In this document: positions 50,168 to 59,206 of the stretch, one piece after another
How positions within the stretch are numbered: the first letter of the stretch is position 1
Layout: each line of letters begins with the position of its first letter
Assembly: GCF_023702125.1 (NCBI RefSeq)
Contig: NZ_CP098415.1
Span: 806,001-870,000 of the forward strand
Direction: 5' to 3'
Length of the DNA: 64,000 bases
Source of the DNA: Halorubrum hochsteinianum
Lineage (GTDB): Archaea > Halobacteriota > Halobacteria > Halobacteriales > Haloferacaceae
The notes under the pieces: generated by a model
The model's database searches: none
Seen by the model: the letters and a program-made list of their open reading frames with translations, nothing else
Told to the model about the DNA's origin: nothing
Program-made: the position numbers and the translations under genes

Positions 50168-50277
50168 CGAGCGGCCGGCGCTGCGAAGGCCGTCAGCGCA
50201 GTGGCGACGCCCGATTACCACACGGATGACTCGAAGCGTCCGAAAGTAGCGGCCGAAACGGCGGAGTTCCTCAATTA

Positions 50278-51354
50278 TTAGTCGTCCGCGGTCGCGGCGT
50301 CGGCGTCGGCCTCGGTCTCGTACAGCTCACCGGCGCGCTCGCGCTCGGAGAGGTACTCGTCGGCGTCGAGCGCGGCCTTCACGCCCATGCCGCTCGCGGT
50401 CGCCGCCTGCTGGTAGTGGAAGTCGACCACGTCGCCCGCGCCGAACAGCCCCTCGACGCCGGTCTTCGTCTGGCCGCCGCCGCGGCCGCCCTCGGCGACG
50501 AGGTAGCCGTCCTCGTCGGTCTCGATCCCCGTTCCCTCCAGGAAGTCGGTGTTCGGCGTGTGGCCGATGGCGTAGAACGCCGCCCCCACGTCGAAGTCGT
50601 ACTCGTCGACCTCGTCGGCGGTCGCGGGGTCGTCGAGCTTCTCCTTCGGGTGGCCGTCGGGGTGTTCGACGAGCGTCACGTGGTCGATCCCGTCGTCCTT
50701 GCTCCCGTGGATCTCCGTCAGCTCGGTATTGAGGAGGAGTTCGATCTCGCCGTCCTCGACCTGCTCCATCGTGCGCTCGATCCAGACGTCCTCCGCGCGG
50801 AACTCCTCGCGGCGGTGGGCGATGTAGACGGTGTCCGCGAACTTCGTCAGGAAGTTCGCCTCCTCCATCGCGGCGTCGCCGCCGCCGACGACGAGCATGT
50901 CCTCGTCGCGGAAGAACGCGCCGTCGCAGGTCGCACACGTGGAGAGGCCGTACCCCATCAGCTCGTCTTCGCCGGGCACGCCGAGCGTCCGGGCCGAGGC
51001 CCCGGAGGCGACGATGACGGCGTCGGCGGTGTAGACGTCGCCGTCCGAGAGCGCGACGCGGAAGTGGCCCGCCGGCTCCTTCGAGACGTCCTCGATGACG
51101 CCGTTTCGCGTCTCGGCCCCGAACTTCGTCGCCTGCTCTTTCATGTCGTTGATCAGCCCCGGGCCGGAGATCCCCTCGGGGAAGCCGGGGTAGTTCTCCA
51201 CCTCGCTCGTCAGGGTGAGCTGGCCGCCCGGCTCGTCGCCCTCGATGAGGAGGGGGTCGTTGTTCGAGCGCGCGGCGTAGATCGCCGCCGACAGCCCCGA
51301 GATACCGGTGCCGGCGATGATCAGTCGACGGTGTTCGACGACGTCGTCGGTCAT
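50278..51354 (-). CDS. trxB: thioredoxin-disulfide reductase-like flavoprotein
   Basis: This 358-residue protein has an FAD-binding GTGISGLSAAIYAARS, the redox-active pair in LSTCATCDGAFF, a NAD(P)H motif VVGGGDAAMEEANFL, and the closing GLFGAGDVVDFHYQQAATASG FAD site. It reduces thioredoxin-like proteins in the cytoplasm. The C-terminal acidic tail is haloarchaeal. ATG 51354 is chosen; the frame upstream is Arg/Pro-rich. Confidence 0.9.
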   Translation of the reverse strand: MTDDVVEHRRLIIAGTGISGLSAAIYAARSNNDPLLIEGDEPGGQLTLTSEVENYPGFPEGISGPGLINDMKEQATKFGAETRNGVIEDVSKEPAGHFRVALSDGDVYTADAVIVASGASARTLGVPGEDELMGYGLSTCATCDGAFFRDEDMLVVGGGDAAMEEANFLTKFADTVYIAHRREEFRAEDVWIERTMEQVEDGEIELLLNTELTEIHGSKDDGIDHVTLVEHPDGHPKEKLDDPATADEVDEYDFDVGAAFYAIGHTPNTDFLEGTGIETDEDGYLVAEGGRGGGQTKTGVEGLFGAGDVVDFHYQQAATASGMGVKAALDADEYLSERERAGELYETEADADAATADD

Positions 51355-51449
51355 GTGAACGGGTTCGCCGCCCCGCCGTATGTACGTTGCGCCCGCTGTC
51401 GAGGGGGACGCACGACCGGGGGGCCACACCCGGCGTCGGGGCCCCCGCG

Positions 51450-52217
51450 CTACCGCACCGCAACGAACACGCTCCGGTCGTCGTCCGGCCCGTAGCCGTC
51501 GGCGACGGAGACGGAGTCGAACCCCGCGGCGGCGAGCGCGTCGCCGATCCGGGCGTCGGAGAACGGCGTCATCCGACGGCGGTCGACGAACGGGTCGCCG
51601 TCGGGCGTGAACGTCACCGCCCGCCAGTCCAGCCGGCCGTCGTCGGTCGCGACGTGGTGCGCGACCCGGACGTACTCGATCGCCCCGTCCGCGTCGCGGC
51701 CGACGTCCAGCCCCGGCCGGTTCCCCTCGGGCGGCAGCGGGGAGTTGTCGAAGACGAGGACGCCGCCCGGCCGGAGGGCCTCGCGGAGCGCCCCGATCGC
51801 GGGGTCGAGGTCGCTCGGCGAGAGGTGGTTCACCACGCCGCGGATCGCGACCGCCGCGTCGAACGGCCCGTCGTCGCCGAGGTCCGGGTCCGGGAGACCG
51901 GTGTGACGGAACGCGACCGCGCCGCCGGACTCGGCGGCTCCGCCGGTCCGGTCGCCCCCGGCGACCGCGCCGTCGCACTTCTCGCGCGCGACGGCGAGCA
52001 TCCCCGCGTGAACGTCGATCGCGGTCACGTCGAGCCCGCGGGCCGCGAACCGCCGCGTGTGCTCGCCGGTGCCGCAGCCGACCTCCAGCAGGCGCTCGGG
52101 GTCGACGCCGCGGTCGGCGAGGGCGTCGCGGACGAACGCGACGTCGCGGTCGTACTCCCATCCGGACTGGATCGCGTCGTACAGCCGCGGGCGCTCGTCG
52201 TAGAGGGCGTCGCCCAT
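51450..52217 (-). CDS. class I SAM-dependent methyltransferase
   Basis: This 255-residue protein begins MGDALYDERPRLYDAIQSGWEYDRDV and has the SAM motifs LLEVGCGTGEHTRRFAARG, TAIDVHAGMLAVAR, FDAAVAIRGVVNHLS and LRPGGVLVFDNS. It resembles methyltransferases of small molecules (type 11/25). The acceptor is unknown. It follows the DHH protein by 69 bp on the same strand and may be co-transcribed with trxB downstream. Confidence 0.85.
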   Translation of the reverse strand: MGDALYDERPRLYDAIQSGWEYDRDVAFVRDALADRGVDPERLLEVGCGTGEHTRRFAARGLDVTAIDVHAGMLAVAREKCDGAVAGGDRTGGAAESGGAVAFRHTGLPDPDLGDDGPFDAAVAIRGVVNHLSPSDLDPAIGALREALRPGGVLVFDNSPLPPEGNRPGLDVGRDADGAIEYVRVAHHVATDDGRLDWRAVTFTPDGDPFVDRRRMTPFSDARIGDALAAAGFDSVSVADGYGPDDDRSVFVAVR

Positions 52218-52286
52218 GTGCGGGCGTCCGCGGCGGAGGAAGGACTGCCTTTCGGCGGTGCGAGACGGAATGCCACGCCCCGCCGC

Positions 52287-53858
52287 TCAGTCCGTCGGGA
52301 ACTCCGGCGGGAGGCCGGCCGGCTGGGTGGGCGCGTCGTCAAGCGCCTCGAAGAACCGGCCGGCGACGAACGTCTCGACCACCTCGGCGAGCGACTCCGC
52401 CTCCGACTCGGAGACCTCAGCGAGGAGGCCCAGCGGGACCTGCGCGCCCGCCATCGCGGCGTGGCCCCCGGCCGACCCCACGGGGTCGAGTGCGTCGCGC
52501 AGCAGTTCGCCGGCGTCGAGGTCGGCACCGCGGGCGCGGGCGGAGCCGTAGATCACCCCGTCCATGTAGCCGTAGACGAACGTCACCGTCACGCCGTCCA
52601 GATCGAGGAGGCGCTCGGCCGCCTGCGCGAGCGCGTCGCGGTCCGCGATCTCGCCGACGCAGGAAGCGGCCACCGACCCGCGGACGTCGCGGTTCTCGAT
52701 GGCGGCCGCGAGCACGCGCAGCGTCTCGGGGCTCACGCTCGGGCTCTCGACGCGTTCGAGCGTCGACTCGTCGGCGTGCGCGAGCAGGGCGGCCGCGGCC
52801 CGGAAGTCGTCGATCGCGGTCGCCCGCGTGAAGTCCTTCGTGTCGATCCGGATCCCGTACAGGAGCGACGTGGCGAGGTCGCGGTCGGGCGCGATCCCGA
52901 ACCGCGAGAGGTACTCCGCTATCAGCGTGCTCGTCGCGCCGACCGCCGGGCGGATGTCCACGAACGACCCCGCGACCGGCCCCCGCGGCGGGTGGTGGTC
53001 GATGACGACATCGACTGGATGGCCCTCGGGGAGGCTGTCGTTGATCCCGGCGCGGGAGTGGTCGACCAGGGCGACGCCGCCGTACTCTTCGAGGTCGATC
53101 TCGTCGACCGGTTGGAGCCCGATGTCGAGGAGGTTCACCATCGCGCGGTTCTCCTGATGGGCGATCTCCCCGCCGTAGCAGGCGTCCGCGTCGACGCCGA
53201 TCGACTCGGCGACCCGGGTCAGCCCGATCGCGCTCGCGATGGCGTCCGGGTCGGGGTTGTCGTGGGCGACGACCAGGAGCGGCCCCGACAGCCGCCGGAG
53301 CGTCGCGAGCAGCCGGGCGGGCTTCTCGTCGTCCGGGGCCTGAGCGGGACCGGCGGCCAGTCCCGCTTCCACGTCGGTCTCGACGTCCGCGTCGGTCGGT
53401 TCGGTTCCGCCGGCCGCGTCTGCGGCGGCCTCCGGGCCGTCCGCGTCGCCCGGGTACTCGCCGTCCAGCCCGAGCGCCTCGCAGACGCGACCGGTGACCG
53501 CCTCGACGGGGTCGATCACGCGGTCCGCGACCGCCGCGATCGCGGCCCGCTGTGCCTCCGTCGCCGCCGTTCCGAGGTACGCGACGAGCATCGCGTCCGG
53601 GTAGCGGTCCCGGGCCGCGCGGGCGGCGGCGACGTTGCGGTCGGCGTCGTCGCTCGCGACCACCACGATCGCGGCCGCGTCCGGGTAGTTCGCGGCGTCG
53701 GTCGGGTCGGCCTCGACGGTGGCGACGTTGCGGTCGCGCAGCGTCGACGACCACCCCGTGTCGTCGGTGATCGCCACCAGCTCGCCGCGCTCCTCGCGAG
53801 TGCGCTCGGCGAGAGCGTTGCCGACCGCGCTACAGCCGAGGAGCAGGCGACGGGTCAT
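52287..53858 (-). CDS. DHH phosphoesterase with TrkA-N-like domain
   Basis: This 523-residue protein has a short Rossmann TrkA-N-like N-terminus (residues 1-125, starting RRLLLGCSAVGNALAERT), an acidic linker, and a DHH/DHHA1 phosphoesterase core with VVAHDNPDPDAIASA, VALVDHSRAG and VVIDHHPP, giving the metal-binding D-x-D, D-H and DHH residues, and the DHHA1 tail GSAGGHAAMAGAQVP. Such proteins cleave small cyclic dinucleotides, nanoRNA or single-stranded nucleic acid. The fusion with TrkA-N is a known archaeal type. Confidence 0.85.
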   Translation of the reverse strand: MTRRLLLGCSAVGNALAERTREERGELVAITDDTGWSSTLRDRNVATVEADPTDAANYPDAAAIVVVASDDADRNVAAARAARDRYPDAMLVAYLGTAATEAQRAAIAAVADRVIDPVEAVTGRVCEALGLDGEYPGDADGPEAAADAAGGTEPTDADVETDVEAGLAAGPAQAPDDEKPARLLATLRRLSGPLLVVAHDNPDPDAIASAIGLTRVAESIGVDADACYGGEIAHQENRAMVNLLDIGLQPVDEIDLEEYGGVALVDHSRAGINDSLPEGHPVDVVIDHHPPRGPVAGSFVDIRPAVGATSTLIAEYLSRFGIAPDRDLATSLLYGIRIDTKDFTRATAIDDFRAAAALLAHADESTLERVESPSVSPETLRVLAAAIENRDVRGSVAASCVGEIADRDALAQAAERLLDLDGVTVTFVYGYMDGVIYGSARARGADLDAGELLRDALDPVGSAGGHAAMAGAQVPLGLLAEVSESEAESLAEVVETFVAGRFFEALDDAPTQPAGLPPEFPTD

Positions 53859-53964
53859 ACGGACGCGACGGGATCGGGAGGCAAAACGCTGGCGTCGGCG
53901 CGCTCCGACCGATCCCTCCGATGCGCGGTGTTCCGCCGACCCGGCGTCGCGCTCCGCACGAGGG

Positions 53965-56583
53965 TCACTCCGCGTCCCCCGCCTCTTCCGCGTCCCCGTC
54001 CTCCGCCCGGCCGTCGCCGTCGCGGAGCGACCCGCCGACCGCGGCGGCGACGTCGACCGCCGCGCGGTTCTCGGCGACGTCGTGGACCCGGACGATGTCG
54101 GCCCCGCGGTCGGCGGCGAGCGCGGTGCCCGCGACCGTCGCGTGCTCGCGGTCGTCGGCGTCGCGCCCGACCGCGCCGTACAGCGACTTGTGCGAGTGGC
54201 CGACCAGGACCGGACAGCCGAGCGCCGCGAACTCGCCGCAGCGCGCGAGCAGTTCGAAGTCCTCCGCCGGCGACTTGCCGAACCCGATACCGGGGTCGAC
54301 GATGACGCGGTCGCGGTCGATCCCGGCCGTGTCGGCGAGCGCGAGGCGCTCGCGCAGCGAGTCGAGCACCTCCGCGACCACGTCGTCGTACTCGGGGTCG
54401 GCGTCGGGGTCGACCGGCGCGTCGAGGCTGTGCATCACGATCACCGGGCAGTCGGCGTCGGCGACGACCGCCCGCATCTCGGGGTCCTCCAGCCCGGTCA
54501 CGTCGTTGATGATGTCCGCGCCGCCGTCGAGCGCCGCCTCGGCGACCGCGGGCTTGCGGGTGTCGACGGAGACCAGCACGTCCCCGGACCCGACCGCCGG
54601 GACCGACTGTATCGCCTCGATAGTGGGGACGACGCGGTCGATCTCCTCGTCGACCGGGACCGGCTCCGCGCCGGGTCGGGTGGACTCGCCGCCCACGTCG
54701 ACCACGTCGACGCCCGCCTCGGCCATGCGCTCGACGCCCGCGACCGCGTCGTCGAGGTCGGCGTGGCGGCCCCCGTCGTGGAAGGAGTCCGGCGTGACGT
54801 TGAGCACGCCCATCACGGCGGCGCGGTCGGTCCACGGGTAGTCGGGTTCGGCGTCCGCGGAGTCGGCGTCCGCGGAGTCGGCGTCCGCGGAGTCGGCGTC
54901 GACCCCGACCGCGGCCGCGAGGTCGGCCGCGACCCCGTCGAGTCCGCCGGCGTCGGCCGCGGCGAGCCGGTCGACGAGCGCGCGGAGTTCGGCGACCGTC
55001 CCCGCGACCGTGACGGGCACCTGCTCGCCCGCAGCGCCGCGGTCCTCGTCCGCGCCGAGCCCGCCGAGGGCGGCGTCGCCGCCGACGGCCCGGGCCTCGG
55101 CCGCGACCCGCTCGGCGCGGTCGCCGCGCAGGCGGAGGGTGAGGACCCGGTGGTCGACCCCGTCGCGGTGGCTCTCGACGCCCGCCGGCGGGACGCCGGC
55201 CGTGTCGAGCGCGTGGGCGGCGTCCGCCGCGTCGCGGACCGTTCGCTCGCGGACCGTCCGCGTCCGGGCGGCCCGGGCCTCGGCGACCGCGAACAGCGAG
55301 CCGACGAGCAGCACGCAATCGCCCGCGTCGGCGCGGTCGACCGCGTCGTCGAGGGCGTCCGCCACGTCGTCGCCGGCCGTCACGCGCTCGATCCCCGCCG
55401 AGCGGAGCGCGGCGGCGAGGACCTCGGGGTCCTCCGCGCGGTCGATGGCGGGCCGGCAGGTGACCGCCGTCGCCGCGTCGGGGAGCGCCGCGGCCGTCTC
55501 CGCGTGCTCTTTGTCGTGCATCGCGGCGTACACGAGATGGAGGTCGTCGTAGTCGTACTCGTCGAGCGTCGCGGCGAGCGTGCGGGCGGCCGCGGGGTTG
55601 TGCGCGCCGTCGAGGACGGTCAGCGGCGCGGTGTCGACAACCTCGAACCGGCCCGGCCACGTCGCCCGCGCTAGCCCGTCGCGGACCGCGCGGTCGGGGA
55701 GGTCCGTCCTCAACGTCTCCGCGGTCCGGTCCGCGAGCCCGACGGCGACCGCCGCGTTCGCCGCCTGATGGCGGCCGACGAGGGGGATCCGGTAGGTCCC
55801 CTCTCGCTCGCCCGAGAGGGTGATCTCGGCGTCGGTGGCGCTCACTCGGCCCTCGTACGTCGCCGCGAACGCCGGGCCGTCGGCCCCGTCGTCTGAGTCC
55901 CGCTTGTCGGCGTCGGCGTCGCCGGTCGCCCGCGTCACCGGCGTGCCCACCTCGCCCGCGACCTCGCGGACCACGTCGAGCGCCTCGCCCTCGCAGGCGG
56001 TCACGAACGGGGCGTCGGGCCGGGCGATCCGGGCCTTCGTGCGGGCGATCTCGCCGACCGTGTCGCCGAGGACCGCGGTGTGTTCGAGGGAGACGTTCGT
56101 GATCGCGGTCGCGACCGGGTCGACCGCGCTCGTCGCGTCGTACTCGCCGCCGAGCCCGACCTCCAAGACGGCGACGTCGACCTCGCGGCGGGCGAACTCG
56201 CGGACCGCCATCGCCGTGACGACCTCGAAGAAGGTGAGCGGCTCGCCGGCGGCCGCCCGGTCGATCAGCCACGGGCGGACCTCCTCGACGAAGTCGGCGA
56301 CCGCGGCCTCGGTCATCTCCCGGCCGTCGACGCGGACGCGCTCGGTGAGCGCCGAGAGGTGCGGCGAGGTGTACAGGCCGACCGAGAGTCCGGCCTCGCG
56401 CAGGACCGACTCCGTCAGCCGCGCCGTGCTGCCCTTCCCGTTCGACCCCGCGACCTGGACGAACGGGACGTCCTCCTGCGGCGAGTCGAGGTGCGCGAGG
56501 AGCGCCTCGACCCGCTCCGTGCCGGGCTTGACCGAGAAGCGGCGGAGGTCGAAGAGGAACGCCGCCGCCTCGTGGTAGTGCAT
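53965..56583 (-). CDS. folCP: FolC-FolP fusion: folylpolyglutamate synthase and dihydropteroate synthase
   Basis: This 872-residue protein joins two folate enzymes. Residues 1-430 are a Mur-ligase FolC domain (VAGSNGKGSTARLTESVL ATP loop, SPHLSALTERVRV). Residues about 590-850 are dihydropteroate synthase (MGVLNVTPDSFHDGGRH, VGGESTRPGAEPVP, SVDTRKPAVAEAAL). An acidic linker carries a 15-bp tandem repeat giving ADADS units. One protein would form dihydropteroate and add glutamate. Such a fusion is known in haloarchaea. ATG 56583 (MHYHEAAAFLFDL) is preferred over an Arg-rich extension reaching into the repeat element. Confidence 0.9.
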   Translation of the reverse strand: MHYHEAAAFLFDLRRFSVKPGTERVEALLAHLDSPQEDVPFVQVAGSNGKGSTARLTESVLREAGLSVGLYTSPHLSALTERVRVDGREMTEAAVADFVEEVRPWLIDRAAAGEPLTFFEVVTAMAVREFARREVDVAVLEVGLGGEYDATSAVDPVATAITNVSLEHTAVLGDTVGEIARTKARIARPDAPFVTACEGEALDVVREVAGEVGTPVTRATGDADADKRDSDDGADGPAFAATYEGRVSATDAEITLSGEREGTYRIPLVGRHQAANAAVAVGLADRTAETLRTDLPDRAVRDGLARATWPGRFEVVDTAPLTVLDGAHNPAAARTLAATLDEYDYDDLHLVYAAMHDKEHAETAAALPDAATAVTCRPAIDRAEDPEVLAAALRSAGIERVTAGDDVADALDDAVDRADAGDCVLLVGSLFAVAEARAARTRTVRERTVRDAADAAHALDTAGVPPAGVESHRDGVDHRVLTLRLRGDRAERVAAEARAVGGDAALGGLGADEDRGAAGEQVPVTVAGTVAELRALVDRLAAADAGGLDGVAADLAAAVGVDADSADADSADADSADAEPDYPWTDRAAVMGVLNVTPDSFHDGGRHADLDDAVAGVERMAEAGVDVVDVGGESTRPGAEPVPVDEEIDRVVPTIEAIQSVPAVGSGDVLVSVDTRKPAVAEAALDGGADIINDVTGLEDPEMRAVVADADCPVIVMHSLDAPVDPDADPEYDDVVAEVLDSLRERLALADTAGIDRDRVIVDPGIGFGKSPAEDFELLARCGEFAALGCPVLVGHSHKSLYGAVGRDADDREHATVAGTALAADRGADIVRVHDVAENRAAVDVAAAVGGSLRDGDGRAEDGDAEEAGDAE
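54851..54900. repeat. 15-bp tandem repeat in the folCP linker
   Basis: GCGTCCGCGGAGTCG is repeated three times in a row (54851-54895) with a partial fourth. It encodes Asp-Ala-Asp-Ser-Ala units between the FolC and FolP domains, a length-variable linker rather than a functional site. Confidence 0.8.
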
Positions 56584-56682
56584 ACGCCGTGGGTCGGCTC
56601 CGCGTCGCTTAGGCGTAACGGACCGAAACGGCGTGGCGTTCGACGGAGGTTCGTACCGCGCGGTCGGTGTCGGAGACCCGAC

Positions 56683-56971
56683 CCCGAAGCCCCAGTCGCG
56701 ATGACTCGCGCGCCTCGCTGCGCGCTTCAGTCGTTCGCTTCGCTCACTCCTTCCAGTGCTTGCGTCGGTGTGCTTCGTCCTCGCGACTGCCCCTTCGAGT
56801 CCCGCCCCGCACAGCACCTCACACCTCCCCAACCTCGTCGGCGGCTCCCGGTGGTCACCGCCGACTCCCTCGCGCGCGCTGTCGCCGGCGCTTCGCGCCG
56901 GCTACCAGAGGGACCTTCGGTCCCTCGCGGCTCGCGGCCGCCTTCGGCGGCGCGCTCGCAGGCACGCGCCG
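56683..56971 (+). ncRNA. repeated structured RNA-like element, copy D
   Basis: This copy has the core but not the flanking TATA boxes. Stem 1 is shorter: CGAAG-CCC-CAGTCGCGA (56685-56701) against TCGCGACTG-CCC-CTTCG (56781-56797). The linker CCTCACACCTCCCCAACCTC is intact. Stem 2 is GTCGGCGG (56837-56844) with CCGCCGAC (56858-56865). Stem 3 is GCGCGCGC/GCACGCGC with one mismatch, and holds three hairpins with TTC loops (GCCGGCGC, GAGGGACC, GCCGCC arms). It lies between the divergent folCP and ABC-2 exporter genes and may be an inactive copy. Confidence 0.65.
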
Positions 56972-57037
56972 GGTGGAGTTGTCGGGTCGCGGAGCCGAAG
57001 AGCAACCCTTACGCGCGCGGCTCCCGGACCGGGGTTC

Positions 57038-58138
57038 ATGGACGAACCGACAGCCGAGGCGGACGCGTCGAGCGCGTTGGCCGCGGCGTCGTCGACGGCG
57101 GGCGACGGCGGTCCCGGAGCCGAGACCGCGGTCGTCGCCGAGGGCGTCCGGAAGGCGTACGGCGACGTCGTCGCGCTCGACGGGATCGACCTCGACGTCG
57201 CGGCCGGCGAGGTGTTCGGGCTCATCGGCCCGAACGGGGCCGGGAAGACGACGCTGGTGCGCGCGCTCACGGGCACGACAGAGGCCGAGGGCGACCTGCG
57301 CGTCTTCGGCGAGTCGCCGCGGGACGTCGAGCCGAGCCGGATCGGGCTGCTTCCCCAGTCGTTCGACCCGCCCGCGCGGCTCACGGCCCGCGAGCTGGTC
57401 GACTACTACGGCGGGCTGTACGACGCCGCCCGCGACACCGAGTCGGTCCTCGACGACGTGGGGATGGCCGACGACGCCGACGCGTGGTACGAGACGCTCT
57501 CGGGCGGCCAGAAGCGCCGAACCTGCGTCGCGACCGCCGTCGTCAACGACCCCGACCTCCTCTTCCTCGACGAGCCGACGACCGGGATCGACCCCGCCGG
57601 CCGACGGGCGATCCACCGGCTGATCGAGCGGCTCGCCGCGGACGGCACGACGGTCTTCCTCACGAGCCACGCGATGGACGAGGTCGAGCGGCTCGCCGAC
57701 CGGGTCGCGATGCTCCGCGACGGCCGTGTCGTCGCCGGCGGCGCGCCGGACCGACTGATCGCCGAACACGGGGGCGCGCCCCGGCTCGACGCCGAGACCG
57801 CGGAGGCGGCGACCGACGGCGTCGTCGAGCGCGTCGCCGCCGGGGTCCGCGACCGGCTCGGGGACGACCCGACCGTCGCGGCGACGGACGAGGGGATCCG
57901 GGTCCGGGGCGTGCGCCCGGAGGCGATCGGCGACGCGGTCGGCGCGCTCGACGACGCCGGCGTCGCCTTCGAGTCGCTCTCGTGGTCCGAACCGTCGCTT
58001 GAGGACGTGTACCTGCGTCTCACGGGCGAGGAGTACGCGAGAGACGGGGGAGACGGGGCGGTCGAGTCGGTCGAGTCGGCCGCGGCGGTCGAGTCGGTCG
58101 GGCCGGTCGCGACGGACGACGAGGTGGGCGACCGATGA
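57038..58138 (+). CDS. ABC-2 exporter ATP-binding protein
   Basis: This 366-residue ATPase has Walker A GPNGAGKT (near residue 67), signature LSGGQKRR, Walker B LLFLDEPTTG and switch His in FLTSHAMDE. The N-terminal 30 residues are low-complexity, and the C-terminus carries a DrrA-like domain and an acidic tail. ATG 57038 is about 27 bp from a CCCTTACG element, so the mRNA is probably leaderless. The permease gene overlaps it by 4 bp. Confidence 0.9.
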   Translation: MDEPTAEADASSALAAASSTAGDGGPGAETAVVAEGVRKAYGDVVALDGIDLDVAAGEVFGLIGPNGAGKTTLVRALTGTTEAEGDLRVFGESPRDVEPSRIGLLPQSFDPPARLTARELVDYYGGLYDAARDTESVLDDVGMADDADAWYETLSGGQKRRTCVATAVVNDPDLLFLDEPTTGIDPAGRRAIHRLIERLAADGTTVFLTSHAMDEVERLADRVAMLRDGRVVAGGAPDRLIAEHGGAPRLDAETAEAATDGVVERVAAGVRDRLGDDPTVAATDEGIRVRGVRPEAIGDAVGALDDAGVAFESLSWSEPSLEDVYLRLTGEEYARDGGDGAVESVESAAAVESVGPVATDDEVGDR

Positions 58139-58890
58139 GCCGGATCGGCCGGATCCGGACGGAGGCCGTCGCCGCGGCGCGCTCGTTCACCCGCCGCCGG
58201 ACGGCGGTGTTCTTCACCTTCTTCTTCCCGGTGATCCTGGTCGTCATCTTCGGTGCGCTGGTGCGGACCCAGCCGACCGGCGGGGGGCTGTTCGCCGAGC
58301 CCGCGGGCTACTACATCCCGGGCTACCTCGCGGTCGTGGTCCTGTTCACGCCGCTGTCCCGGGTCGGCTCGGAGATCGCGCGCCACCGCGACGGCGGCCG
58401 GTTCGAGAAGCTCGCGACCACCCCGCTCTCCCGCGCCGAGTGGCTCCTCGCGCACACGCTCGTCAACGTCGCGATCATCGGCGCTGCGAGCCTGCTCATC
58501 CTCGGCCTCGTGCTGGCGGTGACCGACGCGACGCTCGTCGTTTCGCCGGCGCTCGCGGCGCTCCCGGCGTTCGTCGCGGTCGCGGTCGCGCTCTTCTGCG
58601 GCCTCGGCGCGGTCCTCGGCGCGGTCGCGGACTCGCAGGACGGCGTGATCGCCGCGAGCAACACGGTCGCGCTCCCCCTGCTGTTCCTCTCAGAGACGTT
58701 CGTCACGCCGGCGCTGCTGCCGGCGTGGTTCCTGCCGGCGGTCGCCGCCTCGCCGCTGACGTACTTCGCCCGCGGCACCCGCGCGATCACCTACGAGGGC
58801 GGCGCGTGGGCCGGCGACCTGCTCGTGTTGACCGCGCTCGCCGCCGGCTTCCTCGCGGTCGGCGCGTACGCGGTCCCCCGAACCGAGTGA
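58135..58890 (+). CDS. ABC-2 type transporter permease
   Basis: This 251-residue protein has six hydrophobic helices with the ABC-2 pattern, starting RSFTRRRTAVFFTFFFPVIL, with DGGRFEKLATTPLSRAEWLL between helices two and three. It pairs with the ATPase before it (ATGA overlap). It may export a drug-like or lipid compound. The exporter is a paralogue of the pair at 17371-19310, but the two are clearly diverged. Confidence 0.88.
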   Translation: MSRIGRIRTEAVAAARSFTRRRTAVFFTFFFPVILVVIFGALVRTQPTGGGLFAEPAGYYIPGYLAVVVLFTPLSRVGSEIARHRDGGRFEKLATTPLSRAEWLLAHTLVNVAIIGAASLLILGLVLAVTDATLVVSPALAALPAFVAVAVALFCGLGAVLGAVADSQDGVIAASNTVALPLLFLSETFVTPALLPAWFLPAVAASPLTYFARGTRAITYEGGAWAGDLLVLTALAAGFLAVGAYAVPRTE

Positions 58891-58963
58891 CCGCGCGGGG
58901 GTCGCCGCGGAACCGTCCATTTATGTCCGCAGCCTCCGTCTCCGTGACACGAGAGGGAGAGCG

Positions 58964-59107
58964 TTGACAACCGTTCACTTCACCTGTACCGACTGCGCGC
59001 AGACCATCGAGGTCAACGACGCGATGCGCGAGACGATCCTCGAGACCGGCTGTCCGGTGTGTACCGCGGCCGCGACGGAGGAGGATTTCGCCGTGACCTG
59101 CGAGTAG
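58964..59107 (+). CDS. 47-residue zinc-ribbon protein
   Basis: This short gene starts at TTG 58964 and encodes MTTVHFTCTDCAQTIEVNDAM, then CPVCTAAATEEDFAVTCE. Two CxxC pairs form a zinc ribbon of the type seen in small haloarchaeal proteins. GGGAG lies about 8 bases before the TTG, and a TTTATG box about 45 bp before, so it has a short leader with a Shine-Dalgarno site. Function unknown; it may bind zinc and nucleic acid or protein. Confidence 0.75.
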   Translation: MTTVHFTCTDCAQTIEVNDAMRETILETGCPVCTAAATEEDFAVTCE

Positions 59108-59206
59108 CCGTCGCGACCGCCGCGGAACCCCCGACGGTCGCCGCCCGTTGACACACCGCATCCGGTTGCTGTGGCTTTTTGCGTCGACCGCGACAACGAC
59201 GGGCCG

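Noticed and set aside
51387-54305. A 972-codon plus-strand frame across three minus-strand genes
   Set aside because: It is a shadow of the methyltransferase and DHH genes; composition is Arg/Gly/Val-rich with no recognisable domain.
54851-54900. Short tandem repeat considered as a CRISPR fragment
   Set aside because: The repeat unit is 15 bp with no spacers and codes for the acidic linker of FolCP.
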